Assembly: GCF_029784135.1 (NCBI RefSeq)
Contig: NC_073745.1
Coordinates: 101,036,904 to 101,100,903 of the forward strand
Direction: 5' to 3'
Origin: Toxorhynchites rutilus septentrionalis
Lineage: Eukaryota; Arthropoda; Insecta; Diptera; Culicidae
DNA: 64,000 nucleotides
The notes under the pieces: model-generated
The model's database searches: none
Seen by the model: only the letters and a program-made list of their open reading frames with translations
What the model was told of the DNA's origin: nothing
Shown here: positions 22,815 through 34,746 of the stretch, piece by piece
Layout: each line of letters begins with the position of its first letter
Numbering within the stretch: the first letter of the stretch is position 1
Made by a program: the position numbers and the translations under genes

Positions 22815-23242
22815 GTAGAAGTTTGATACCCAAGGATGGAAAACAAGGGAGCATGATGTGATTAACGATTAATGGCGAACTGCACCGATCGCGGTCTGTA
22901 CAAACTGCAACTAACTATGAATCCTCTCTCATCGTGACAAAAAAAAATTAAGTTCTGTAGGTAACTCTGAGTTGACCAATGCATTGCTAGACTGAATCTA
23001 GATCGGATAATTGAGTTTAAGTCCAGAGAGTTTAAGTGAGAGTCCTGTTTAATCTGGATTCTTCCAGTTTATTTTCTTCGATCCAGTCAAACAGTTAAAT
23101 CCAGTTTCTAAAAATATTGTCCAGTTTGATCCAGTTTTTTATATGGCTGCTTCATTTTGCCAAGTTTTTGTAAAATAAATAGGCGAAGCATGAAAATTAT
23201 CCCTCTCTCACTCTTCCTCTTCCTTGACAAATTTTGTTTGTT
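22815..23242. other. No gene seen; CCAGTTT-rich stretch
   Basis: Between 23040 and 23165 the words CCAGTTT and GATCCAG recur several times, and similar CCAGTTTTTTTAAA words occur at 26435-26500, on the far side of the retrotransposon and SINE. The two stretches may be parts of one older repeat split by the insertions. No coding content. Confidence 0.4.
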
Positions 23243-23248
23243 AACAAT

Positions 23249-25795
23249 TTTCTGAAATCCAAATCGCATTTTCTCGCAAAGAACAAATGGCTTCCGTTTT
23301 TCTCGATATCAAAGGGGCATTTGATTCAGTTTCCATGGAAATTCTCTCAGAGAAGCTTCATAATCGTGGACTTTCACCAATTCTGAATAATTTCTTGTAC
23401 AATTTACTGTCAGAAAAGCACATGAATTTCTCTCATGGCAACTCAAAATCTTCTCGTTACAGTTTTATGGGCCTACCGCAAGGCTCCTGCCTAAGTCCCC
23501 TCTTGTACAGTTTTTACGTCAATGATATGGATGATTGTCTAACTAGAGACTGCACGTTGAGACAACTTGCAGACGATGGAGTTATTTCCATCACGGGTAC
23601 TAATCCCGTCGTTCTGCAAAAGTCGTTGCAAGATACCCTGAACAATCTGTTCACGTGGGCCCTCAAGCTGGGTATCGAATTCTCTACGGAGAAAACTGAA
23701 ATGGTCGTTTTTTCTAGGAAGCACGAACCCGCCCAATTCCAGCTTCACCTATCCGGCAAAACGATCCAACACTCTATGTTTTTCAAATACCTGGGTGTAT
23801 ATTTTGATTCTAAGTGTACCTGGGGGAGACACATTGCGTATTTGAAACAGAAATGCCAGCAAAGAATAAATTTTCTCCAAACAATAACCGGAACATGGTG
23901 GGGTGCCCATCCAGGAGACCTCATTCAGTTGTACAAAACAACGATATTGTCAGTGTTAGAATATGGCAGTTTTTGCTTCCGATCAGCTGCCAGGATTCAT
24001 ATTCTCAAGCTGGAGAGAATACAATATCGTTGCTTGCGTATAGCAATGGGGTGTTTGCATTCGACACATACGATGAGTCTCGAAGTTTTGGCAGGAGTAC
24101 CCCCGCTTACTCTTCGGTTCACAGAATTATCCAACAGATTTCTCATCCGTTGCAAGATCATGAATCCATTGGTGATTGATAACTTCGAAAATCTACTCCA
24201 ACTGATTCCTCAGTCAAGTTTTATGTCATTATACCATGAGTACCTTACCCACGACGTGCACCCTTCACCAGGCATCTCCAACCAAGTTTGCTTCCCATAC
24301 TTTTGCAATTCCTCTGCCATTTTTGATCTGTCCATGCGACAAAAAATCCATGGAATACCAGATCACCTACGCTCCAATGTTATTCCGTCGATATTTTCGG
24401 AAAAATATGGGAAAGTTGGATCTGATAAAATGTTCTTTACTGACGGTTCATGCATAAACGGGTCCACTGGCTTCGGCATCTTCAATGAAAATTCCAGTGC
24501 CTCTTTCAAACTCAAAGATCCTTGTTCCGTGTATGTCGCAGAAATGGGTGCGATATACTATGCTCTAGGGATCATTGAAACACTGCCCATCGACCATTAT
24601 TTTATTTTTTCAGACAGTCTCAGCTCAATAGAGGCAATCCGCTCAATGAAAGTTGATAAACGCTCATCTTATTTCCTAACAAGAATAAGACAACTATTGA
24701 GTGTTTTGGTCGAAAAATTATTCAAGATTACCTTAGCATGGGTTCCCTCTCATTGCTCGATTCCGGGGAATGAGAAAGCGGACTCGCTAGCTAAGGTGGG
24801 CGCTTTAGAAGGCACACTTTTTGAAAGGCAAATTGCTTATAATGAATTTTTCCACATTCCTCGTCAGTATACGCTCGTAAGTTGGCAGCGCATGTGGAGT
24901 GGTGATGAGTTCGGTCGTTGGTTACACACGATTATCCCTAAGGTCTCGACGAGTGCATGGTTCAAGGGATTGAATGTAGGTCGTGATTTCATTCGCGTGA
25001 TATCTCGGCTTATGTCCAATCACTACAACCTAAACGCGCATCTCTATCGCATTGGGCTCGCAGCAAACAATCTTTGTGATTGTGGCGATGGCTACCACGA
25101 CATCGAGCATATTGTCTGGTCGTGTATCCGGTTCCATACTGCTCGCTCTCAGCTCTCTAGAGCACTGAGAGCACAAGGCAGACAATCGGATATCCCCGTC
25201 CGGGATATCTTAGGTAGCCGGGATCCTGATCTTCTGCTTCATCTATACCTGTTCCTCAGAAACGCCGATGTCAACGTTTAATGATGTTTCCTTCGTTGTG
25301 TCCCCGTTTCATATCCCTCCTATCCGATCGATAAACTTTTACTTAGTCGCGGCAATACATACACACACTCTTTACAGATGCACGGGCCGAAGTTTGTGCA
25401 GTCCACTGATCGTTCAACAAGAGCCAAAGGTTGTACCGCTCATGACAACTCTACACGAGCTGATGATTGCGCCGGCTAGTGACAATTCTATCCTGGATTC
25501 CCCGAGTCGAGAAAGACGCACCACGCTAGATATGGGGTACAGACTAGGGGGGCGTTGCTGATTAATGGTCAGCTGCATCCTAATAGGAAGTATCCTGTGT
25601 CGGGCACACGTACAGAGCATCGAAGACTGCAACATACCAATTATGAGAACACTTGTAATACTAACCTCGAGCCAACCGCGAGTAATCGGTTACATATTAC
25701 TAACATAGTTGTAAGACAAAAATTGTCAAAATATTGGGATCCCGGCCCCGTCAGGCTAACGCCACATGTGCCTTAATAAAAAATATATTTTGGGA
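23249..25795 (+). mobile_element. 5'-truncated I-clade retrotransposon (second subfamily)
   Basis: Homology to the decayed minus-strand element at 55723-62403 starts at TCTGAAATCCAAATCGCATT (23250) and runs through the RT and RNase H domains and a 3' UTR. That UTR shares CTATCCGATCGATAAACTTT with 55900. The copy ends in AATAAAAAATA near 25785. It is a different subfamily from the intact element at 36546. No target duplication was found. Confidence 0.9.
23287..25281 (+). CDS. I-type ORF2 fragment, RT to C-terminus, open for 664 codons
   Basis: The frame is open from 23243. It contains RT motif A (VFLDIKGAFDSVS, residues about 4-16), motif B (MGLPQGSCLSPLLY, about 61-74) and motif C (LRQLADDGV, about 90-98), where ADD supplies the paired Asp residues. 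RNase H follows with FFTDGSCING near 383, FSDSLSSIEA near 440 and WVPSHCSIPGNEKADSLAK near 487-505, all with the expected acidic and His residues. A C-terminal CDCGDGYHDIEHIVWSC motif lies near residue 600. The endonuclease and the N-terminal RT are missing by 5' truncation, so it cannot retrotranspose, and the Met is internal rather than a true start. The open frame suggests a fairly recent insertion. Confidence 0.9.
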   Translation: MASVFLDIKGAFDSVSMEILSEKLHNRGLSPILNNFLYNLLSEKHMNFSHGNSKSSRYSFMGLPQGSCLSPLLYSFYVNDMDDCLTRDCTLRQLADDGVISITGTNPVVLQKSLQDTLNNLFTWALKLGIEFSTEKTEMVVFSRKHEPAQFQLHLSGKTIQHSMFFKYLGVYFDSKCTWGRHIAYLKQKCQQRINFLQTITGTWWGAHPGDLIQLYKTTILSVLEYGSFCFRSAARIHILKLERIQYRCLRIAMGCLHSTHTMSLEVLAGVPPLTLRFTELSNRFLIRCKIMNPLVIDNFENLLQLIPQSSFMSLYHEYLTHDVHPSPGISNQVCFPYFCNSSAIFDLSMRQKIHGIPDHLRSNVIPSIFSEKYGKVGSDKMFFTDGSCINGSTGFGIFNENSSASFKLKDPCSVYVAEMGAIYYALGIIETLPIDHYFIFSDSLSSIEAIRSMKVDKRSSYFLTRIRQLLSVLVEKLFKITLAWVPSHCSIPGNEKADSLAKVGALEGTLFERQIAYNEFFHIPRQYTLVSWQRMWSGDEFGRWLHTIIPKVSTSAWFKGLNVGRDFIRVISRLMSNHYNLNAHLYRIGLAANNLCDCGDGYHDIEHIVWSCIRFHTARSQLSRALRAQGRQSDIPVRDILGSRDPDLLLHLYLFLRNADVNV

Positions 25796-25802
25796 AAAAT
25801 CT

Positions 25803-26279
25803 TATCCCATTTATTTATTTAAGGCTCGTTAGCATTTCAGCTGTAACAGGGCCGAATTTTAATCGTGTACATGTCACATGGTTATCATATCTATAATTAG
25901 CACATTACACAGTTGCCGTTCGCCAGTATTCCTTCTTTACCATTTCATATGGTACATTCACACAGTAGCCATTTAGGCGTAAGAGTATTCTTTCTGTTCT
26001 TCCATTATCCAGTTGGACCACCGGACAGCGGAGACAGTTGATTGATCATTGTTGAGTTATTTATAGAACAGCAGCCCGATGTGTCTTGCTGAGCAGCGCA
26101 GTTGTATGGATGAATCGATCTTATTTCGACCGTGGATCGATCTCCATCGCTGATGATTGTTGCGTGGACGTAGCTATTCTGTAACAACACAAAGATGGTC
26201 AATGAGGGCCATAAGTTTTGAACTCTCGATCGATCGCTTACTAAGCGAACGCGCAACCAATGTGGCTACGGAGACCCCC
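25803..26279 (-). mobile_element. Long tRNA-derived SINE (copy 2)
   Basis: It is almost identical to 16297-16778 along its length, with the same tRNA-like head (CTCCGTAGCCACATTGGTTG on the minus strand) and the same TAAATAAATAAATGGGATAA tail. It sits a few bases beyond the 3' end of the truncated I-type copy. No clear target duplication was found. The shared 65-codon frame seen in both copies is an effect of their identity, not a gene. Confidence 0.9.
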
Positions 26280-27238
26280 AATTAATTAATCACATTGTTG
26301 AGCAACAAATACGAGACTTTCCAAATTTTTTTTCTAGAAGTTTTAGAAGAAAAGATCCTCTAATATTGTTTTACAGTAATGTTCGAGTGGCCGTAAACGT
26401 TATTTTATTCGAATTCTTAAAATAAAATAATTTCACAGGATTCAGTTTTCTTCCAGTTTTTTTAAGATCAATGTTCCAGTTTTTTTAAAAATATTATTGG
26501 CAACCCTGCTCGTAGCAGGGATTTACTCCACGAGAATGAGTATCTCTATGTTTTACGACTTGAGCACTCTCGCTCTTTCGCCCAGACATTTTATATTCAA
26601 CCCCGAGTGCGTTTACTTTGACCAGAAAGAATAAAAACAATATACACTTCGGCAGATATTTATTTGCAAATGTAATAAAGATTTGAATAGGGTTAAGCGA
26701 ATTAATGTTCAATTTTCCACTTGTGATTTCTCATACTATATTTGGATTTATTTACGATGAACTCTTCGGCAAAGTTGATGTCGAATGATGTCGAAGTCGA
26801 ATTTTAAAAACTCCCTTAGGGCCAGAGGGAACAATCCAATATTCCAGTGCGGGATATATTGGCTAGGTATAATCTTGTTAATATATTTAAAATATTTGTT
26901 TCCTTCAATGCTATTGATTAATCGTTAATATTGTCCCAATATTGCTATATCCCCTCCTGTTCATGTCGAAAATATGTCATCCTACTAAAATCCTACGATA
27001 CGTCTGCGAACGATCGATTTTTCATACTATCAGGGATGGTCTAAGACATCTGAGTGTACCTCCTACACTTTCTTCACTACAAATAGAAACCATTACGGGT
27101 AAGGGTACTAATTTGACTAATTTGACGACTCAACAGAAGTGAGGCTTGATGAAACACTGTATTATGCTTTTTTTGTTGTGTGAAAATATTCCTGATCGAT
27201 CGCCATCACGATCCTTAGAGTTGGCGGTTACTATAAGC
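26280..27238. other. No gene seen
   Basis: AT-rich, with short CCAGTTTTTTT words near 26435-26500 resembling those at 23100. No recognised coding region or complete element. Confidence 0.5.
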
Positions 27239-27648
27239 CAGGGATTCTCAAACTATTTTGGCCTAGAGGCAGCTCTTCCAGAATGAAGTGAAACCACCGT
27301 CCCCCACAGCCAAATTTTATTCTTTATCTTATTCATACAAAATACTCTTACCAATTCAAAAACTGTGCGGTTGTGAATAAACAAGGCATCATTTTCTCAT
27401 CAATAAGTAGACATAAAATTCAGTTGATGTTAAGTGGTATTAACAGTTATTAATACAAATTACAACAATAATACTTTCTACTAAAATATTAGTCATTCTT
27501 ATAATAAGTTGTTAGTTCACGTAACACAACTTATACAACTTAGACAGTAGATTCAGATCAGAACTTATGTTTATTATTGACTCCGGAAATCAGTTTTCCA
27601 TTTATGTCGACCCCTGGGAAACCGACATTGAGACTTTGCGAGCCCCTG
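27239..27648. mobile_element. hAT-type MITE, 410 bp
   Basis: The left end CAGGGATTCTCAAACTATTT and the right end (complement CAGGGGCTCGCAAAGTCTCA) are imperfect inverted repeats of hAT style. Flanks CTATAAGC (27231-27238) and GTCTAAGC (27649-27656) agree at six of eight positions, consistent with an aged 8-bp target duplication. Interior words match the 2.7-kb hAT element at 3858-6538, of which it appears to be a deletion derivative. Confidence 0.7.
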
Positions 27649-27750
27649 GTCTAAGCAGAACATACTTCAGCTCATCGCTGACCTGGGGTAACATTGCTTT
27701 CGCATTTACGCATGACAATTGTCATGACAAATGGTTTGCTTGCCATGCAG

Positions 27751-29907
27751 CAGTTCCAAATGAAATCGTCCTAAAAATGCAGATTTTAAAAACTTGTATT
27801 TTTTATTCGAATGAAAGTATGTATTCCGTTTGGGTTAGAGAAAATATGAGTTTTCCACAGCAATTGGGAATTTTTTGACTCAAGCGTAACTTTTGAAAAG
27901 GGCGTATCGATTTGAGTAAGAGAAATCTTTGATAATTTATATCTCAAAAAATATGAGTCGTACCGAAATAGTGTCTTAGAAAGAGTTATAGAGTATTGAT
28001 GGTTGAATATGAAAAAAAATGTACACTGAGAAAAAAAATTAGTACTCTTGTTTTATTTACAAAATAAAAATTCAATTTGCAATATCCAAAATACATATTT
28101 TTGAATTTTTTTTTTAATTTTTTCATACAAAATAGAAGTCATGTAGACAATTTAAAAAAAGGGACCAAGATGGTAAATCTATTTTTGACGAACTTTGTGG
28201 AACATCGAATTTTTAGGAATATTTTGAAACTTCGAATTTTGAATGTTAACAATCATTTTACGCCACAAATTATGAATTCTGATGTGATTTAAAACAAAAA
28301 ATGTTATTATCAATCTCTTTCTATTTAGAAAGCCATTCTCGAGATATTTAATTGTCTTTTTAATTTATGTAATTTATTGTCTTTTTAATAGTAAATAGGC
28401 CCTTTAAATATGTTTGTCGTGTTATACCATAATTTTCATGAGATTTTATGAATTCGCTTATAATTTCCAACAACTTTTCCAAATACATCGTTATGGTAAA
28501 GTCATATGTTTAGGAGTTACGTTATTCGAAGACATGTGGGTTAATACAAAACGTAGCGAAACTCAAAAATCTTTTTTATCTAAATACAAACTTCAACCAA
28601 TCAAAAAATTGTTGGAAATTATACGAAAATTCATAAAATTTCAAACATATTCAAAGAGATTATTTACTAAGATTATAAATTAGAAATATTTTTTTAAATA
28701 TCTCGAGAATGATTGCATTTAGAAGGAGATCAATAATAACCTTTTTTGTTTTAAATCACATCAGAATTCATAATTTGTGGCTAAGAATGATTGCTAACAT
28801 ACAAATATTCGAAGTTTCGAAAATTCTTAAAAATTCGATGTTCCACAAATTTCGTCAAAAATAGTTTTACCATCTTGGGCCCATTTTTTAAATTTTCTAC
28901 ATGACTTCTATTTTATATGAAAAAATTGAAAAAAATATTAAAAAATACATATTTTTTGATATCGCAAATTAAAATATTATTTTGTAAATAAAAAAAGAGT
29001 ACTAATTTTTCTTCTTAGTGTATATTTTTTTCAAATTAAGCCAACAATACTCTATAACTCTTTCTAAGACACTATTTCGGTACGACTCATATTTTTTGAG
29101 ATATAAATTATCAAAGATTTCTCTTACTCAAATCGATACGTCCTTTTCAAAAGTAACGCTTGAGTCAAAAAATGAACCATGATGATGTATTTGGAAAAGT
29201 TGTTGGAAATTATAAGCAAATTAATAAAATTTCATGAACATGACGGTATAACACGACAAACATATTAAAAGGGATTATACTATAAAAAAAGACAATAAAT
29301 TAGAAATATTTGTTTTAATATTTCGAGAATGGCTACATTTAGAAGGAGATTGATAATAACCTTTTTTCGTTTTAAATCACAGCAGAATTCATAATTTGTG
29401 GCTAAAGATGATTGTTAACATACAAAAATTCGAAGTTTCGAAAGTTCCTAAAATTTCGATGTTCCACAAAGTTTGTCAAAAATAGTTTTACCATCTTGAT
29501 CCCTTTTTTAAATTGTCTGCATGACTTCTATTTTGTATGAAAAAATTTAAAAAAAAATTAAAAAAATATGTATTTTGGATATTGCAAATTGAATTTTTAT
29601 TTTGTAAATAAAAAAAGAGCACTAATTTTTTTTCTCAGTGTACATTTTTTTTCATGTTCAACCATCAATACTCTATAACTCTTTCTAAGACACTATTTCG
29701 GTACGACTCATAGTTTTTGAGATATCAATTATCAAAGATTTCTCTTACTCAAATCGATACGCCCTTTTCAAAAGTTACGCTTGAGTCAAAAAATTCCCAA
29801 TTGCTGTGGAAAACTCATATTTTCTCTAACCCAAACGGAATATCCACTTTCATTCGAATCAAAAATACTCATGTTTTGTCATATGTCGATTTCATTTGGA
29901 ATTACTC
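27751..29907. mobile_element. Foldback element with about 730-bp inverted arms
   Basis: The left arm (27751-28496) and right arm (29178-29907) are inverted copies. Shared landmarks are GGAATTTTTTGACTCAAGCG, GTCGTACCGAAATAGTGTCT and AAATATGTTTGTCGTGTTAT. A third, partial arm copy at about 28600-29172 lies in the spacer, in the same orientation as the right arm. Short open frames within the arms are AT-driven and encode no known protein. An end of the same family is present at 1-145. A transcript through it could fold into a long hairpin. Confidence 0.85.
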
Positions 29908-32900
29908 TAAAACCAATTCGGTTTGAGATTGAATTTTCTCGAAACGAGTTACTCGTTTATCGCGAAATCGATTATAACCATGAACTGCTGTAAAATTATT
30001 ACTCATCCTCATAATTTACCACTGGTTAATTTTGAATACTGTTAATATACTAACACTGTTATGAGTTGATAATACTTTAATTATAATAACATTTCGGATA
30101 TGTTACACCATAGTTCTATGATGTTTATGAGCTATTTTGTTATAATTTATCTTATGTTAGATATTATTGATTTTTTCTAACTTCCGTTATCCGGCCGGAT
30201 AGTGAGTCACTATCCGGTAACCGGTCGGATAACACATATTGGTCGGATAGGCCGGATAACAGATACGATGAAAATTTGGCGGATTGAATGTTTGTTTTAT
30301 CAATTTGTGATTGATTTTTTAATAATTTAATTGCACGGATAAACTGCCTTCGGGGCGGGAGACGAGCAATACAACGACACTTAACCCGGTCAATGTAGAA
30401 GTAATGCAAAAGGTCATTGTCGGAGCCAATTCTCATCGCAGGCTTTATACTCTGCAATTAATCGTTTGTCGGGATGTCAATAAATCTGATAAGAGAAATA
30501 TACCTATTCATTGATCGGAACGGAATAACTTTTATATTCGATAATCTTAGCTCGAATGAAACATCGTCAAACATCGTCGCTGTTCAGAAGAAAAGTGTTT
30601 CGAAAAGTTTTGCGATTATTCAAACCCCATCGCATTAGTTTCGATTGATACTAACAAACTAACGAAAAACCTCGATGCTATAGCGGATTATGTTCATTGA
30701 AGACCTATCAAATTCGCGTAGACTTCGTGACGATTCGCGCAGAACGTATTCGGAGGGAGTGTATGTGATGGTAACTATTAGTTCTGCCCCAAAAGTTTTC
30801 CGAAAATCCACTCAATGTGTCTGAATCCCCGGTCGATTTTTTCATCTGTTCCATTCTAAGAATCATTTCGATACGCGGGAAAGGCAAATTGTTCTCCAAA
30901 TATTTACGCCGGCAGACATTCGTCTACGATGGATTTCACTTTCTCCGATCGATAAAATAAATATTATATTGGCGTCGATGTGTTCAAAATTCAGCGGAAT
31001 TAAAACAGTCGCCGTTCTCAATTTAACGGAAATTAATGAAGCGATAGCAGCCGTAGAATGGAATTATGTCGTCGTTCAATGTTTGACGCTGAAGCTGAGA
31101 AAGATTTTCTATCCTCATTGCAGATAAGAAAAGCTTAGAGACAGATGAATAAAAACGTTCCGAGAAATCACAAACAAACATCTTGCTGCTGCGGTTGTTA
31201 TCTGGCAAAAAAAATAACAACAGCTGAGAGCGTGCGAAATTCCATTGAACGGTGGTTACATCTAACCGAAGTGGGACATGAATTGAACTATTGCGGGGGT
31301 GAGATTGTCTGCTTTTCATCGACACGCGTACTGGAAAACGTTGAGATCAAAGAATCTATATTTGATCAGTAAACACGAGAGCGCTAAAGGGCGGAAATTG
31401 CGTGTTTTTCTTCTTATCTCGCTTCGGCACCTGCCCACGCGCAAATGAGACCTGCAGGATTTTTGGTTGGTTCTGTTTATTCGGTGATGTGTGTGTGTGT
31501 GTTCTACTTTTCTGGGAGAGTGTCTTAATTAGAAGTTTGTTTTCGTTAAACTCTTCATTTCGTCGATCTATTTCTGCCCATGTGATACGAAACATCGGGA
31601 CACATGTTGTCGGATACAGTATTTTCCCTAACCTCTCTACGATTGTGTCTCCACTTAGGAGTGGTTTAATTATTCATCAATTTGCCCGAAGTTCACTGAG
31701 TGTAATAACATATTCAGGCTCATGGAATCAAATTGTGTACACAATCAAGTTTGGTGTTGCAGGAGACACCTCCTGCCTTGCTAAATGGGATATCATTTCA
31801 TGAAATGTCTGTTCCCTCCCTTTATAGAACTTAAGCGCCGTGCTATAACTTAAATATCGCTTGGTAATGTATCCTCCGCGTCAGGAAATCGAATGAGCGC
31901 GTTTCAATTACTGGATTAATTCTAGTTTCCTATTCTGCCAATCCTGGGGCACACATAAGAGTGGTGTAAATATACTTCCTCCGTAACAAAGTTTAACGGA
32001 GTACAGTTCATTTGATTATGTTTCCACCTCCCCCTGGAGAACCATCTGCTTCCGACTGCTTGTTTGATATTTGTCACCTGAAGTGTGTGTTTGCGTGTGA
32101 CAAACTGTTCCGAGAAAACCGAGTGTGTGGGAGTCAATTAATGTGTCAAAGTAAAGAGGCAGGGGAGACTTATTTGAATAATTCACATCGTACGTTTACG
32201 GTACGCATACGGGAGTATCAATACGGGGAAAATTAGACCGTGAATTATTTACGGGTGTTACGTGGGATTTATTGGTAATCAATTGAAAATGAAATCGATT
32301 ATAGTAATGGGAGCATTTACATTTTTATTAGCAGTATGACACAACAGTGGTTGGAGCAGCTATCCGCAGGTGTTTGTAATGGATTGCTTCATGTGTTTGT
32401 TTATAATAGATTATCATTATGAAAGGACAAACGAATCATTCGCATCAACCTTAATGAATAGCATTCTCCCAGTTCAGTTGTTAACAATAATTGCTGTTCA
32501 TTGTCTATAATTTGATGCACACCTCTGAGCAATTATTTCGATTTAGAACCATTCAATCCGAGCATTCCTGGGAATGTGTAATTATGATTGCAATTCAGAT
32601 TCCGTTCATTTGAACGGAATGCCTCTTATTGGGGGGAAAATATGTTTATATTACAAACGACATCACACTCCAAGGAGATATTCATAATATTGTTCCTCAT
32701 CGTAATGAAAAATCTGTGGATATCCAATAAAAACAATCCACAATATTAAGTGGCCACTTAATTTCATATTTCGAGTGAACATGAATCTCGCGTTGCTCAT
32801 ATTTAATCATTATCTTTATTGTTATTCAAGGGAAATGAAAAAGAGGAGAACAATTATTGCCACTTCATGAATAATCAACTTGGCGTAAAATGAGAAATAA

Positions 32901-33933
32901 TGAGCCTCTGAGATTATTCTCACCAGCTAGAGCTTGAACACGCTGTAGCGTTTTTAGTTTCCACCGGGATTTGCCTGGAAAAAAAAGTTTCGGAGATTCG
33001 AACTTTGAATGGTCACTAACGAAGCCGGTAACGACTTTGCAGTGACCAGTTTCAATTGAATGGGATGTCAGGATGATGCTGGTGGTCACGAACGGTACCT
33101 TTTTAAGCTTGGTCCCCCTTCGAATATTATGGAAAGTATTATTCTTAATGAGAAAGGATAATTTGTCAATATGGCCTCGGGAAAGATATCATGTATGAAT
33201 TACCTTTAGGTGAAAAAAATATTCTTCTTTCTTAAGTGCTTGTGGATACTTGCGTTGAAATTCAGCTCCCGCGGGGACATCTAGGAACGATTGGTATAAG
33301 GATCTTGCAAGGCGATTTCGGTGGTAAGGCATTGTGCACGAAAACTGATTCAAAACTTTTTCTATTTCATAGGGGAAACAAGCCACAATCGAATTTTGGA
33401 ATAAAGCAGCATTTTTGGTGTAGTTCACGGAATATAACTGAAATTGACAATAACTTCTGTTCCAAAATCCGAATTAAGCTAGTTCGCTTTTGGTCAGTAA
33501 CCTCGCAGAGTCATGCGGAAAAAAAATCAGAAATAATGTTTTGTCCAGGTTTTGATTTGTGCCGTAAATGTATGAAAATTATCTGCGATTGAATCAGATC
33601 AATTTGTTTGATCTATAGAATATAGTTTAGTAACGTTAGATGCTCTAAAATATCTGCATGGTAAGCGAAACGTTTATGCTCCACAAAATTTTTTTGACGT
33701 AGAACTACGTCTTTCAGGAAGGGTGCCAAATCAGAAAAAGGTCACGTTTTTGTGAAATAAAATTAATGTTAATTACTATTTTCACTGTGAACGAATTCTC
33801 ATGATTTGCATACCATTCGAATCGGAAATTCTATAAGATTTGTTTGATATGCTATACATCACAATTCGCTCATCTCTGAACGGTTTAAATTCATGAAAAC
33901 TGGAAGAACTTCCTTTTTACCCATACATTTGTT
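29908..33933. other. About 4 kb of apparently unique non-coding DNA
   Basis: No recognised repeat family or domain was found apart from the GGATA palindrome at 30186 and a short GT run near 31490. Open frames reach 133 codons (31402-31803) but carry no signature, and several overlap on opposite strands. The even composition and lack of transposon landmarks fit host intron or intergenic DNA. Confidence 0.45.
30186..30240. repeat. Palindromic GGATA/TATCC cluster
   Basis: CCGGATAGTGA at 30195-30205 and its exact complement at 30207-30217 form an 11-bp-arm palindrome with one central base. More TCCGGYCGGATA words occur on both sides, to about 30260. Confidence 0.8.
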
Positions 33934-33945
33934 CTGCTGATTTGT

Positions 33946-34109
33946 TTTTTTTTTTTTTTTTTTTTATCTGTATTATAATGACTTTCAACTCATTTGGCTG
34001 GTTCGTCACTTTTACTTCCATTTTTGGAAGAATGTCGGGAGTGAGAATTGAACTCGTGACCTTTAGCGTGAGAGGCATGGATGTTACAACTACGCCAGAT
34101 CGGCTCCAC
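33946..34109 (-). mobile_element. tRNA-derived SINE, short family (copy 2)
   Basis: On the minus strand it starts GGTGGAGCCGATCTGGCGTA, with a B-box-like CGAGTTCAATTCTCACTC, and ends in a long A tail after ATTATAATACAGAT. CTGCTGATTTGT flanks both sides (33934-33945 and 34110-34121), a 12-bp target duplication. Its body (GACATTCTTCCAAAAATGGA) matches the copy at 4041-4191. Confidence 0.9.
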
Positions 34110-34317
34110 CTGCTGATTTGTGTGCCAACCCTACCCGTATCTCGAATGCTTATAACTCCAACATTTATTAACAAATCGGATAGATGCTTGCATCAGTTGA
34201 TAGGGAATATTTCTACGCGTTTATCACAATTCATAAAATATTATTTTTCATGAGATGAACAATTGAATAACTGTAAGATGTCAAGCATTATCTAAACGCA
34301 AGTTTTGATTGGCCCGA

Positions 34318-34690
34318 TTTACGGCTTCCCCAACACAGACTTCAAAATGTACCTGTGGAAATCCGCTCTGCAAATATACATGCAAGTTTAGGGTGTTTTT
34401 GTTCCTACCGAGCGGTGTTTCCCTAACACGGACTTCAAAATCAATGTGCCTGGAGGAATCCGCTATGTCAAAACATACAAGTCGGTGGTATTTTTGCCCA
34501 CTGAGCTGTGTTTCCCTAACACGGACTTCAAAATTAAATTTCCCTAACACGGACTTCAAAAATCCGCTTTGCAAATACATGCAAGTCGGGGGTATTTTTT
34601 GGTGTTGAGTACTTTTGTACTCGCTTGTCGTTTTGCAGACCAGAATATGTTTCCCTAAAACGTACTTTTAAACTGAGAAGCCTGGGAAAA
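34318..34690. repeat. Degenerate tandem repeat of TTTCCCTAACACGGACTTCA units
   Basis: The unit start occurs near 34329, 34428, 34509, 34540 and 34651, with a following TGCAAGTCGGKGGTATTTTT segment in several copies. Spacing is about 100 bp, with a shortened unit of about 31 bp. The 99- to 103-codon frames on both strands are a consequence of the repeat. Confidence 0.8.
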
Positions 34691-34746
34691 TCGTCATTTC
34701 AGATACTAGAGGTGAATGAACTTTCGCGGTTCGAGAACTACGTTAA

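Noticed and set aside
34281..34608. Two opposing frames of 99 codons with repeated peptides
   Set aside because: They reflect the TTTCCCTAACACGGACTTCA tandem repeat rather than a coding gene.
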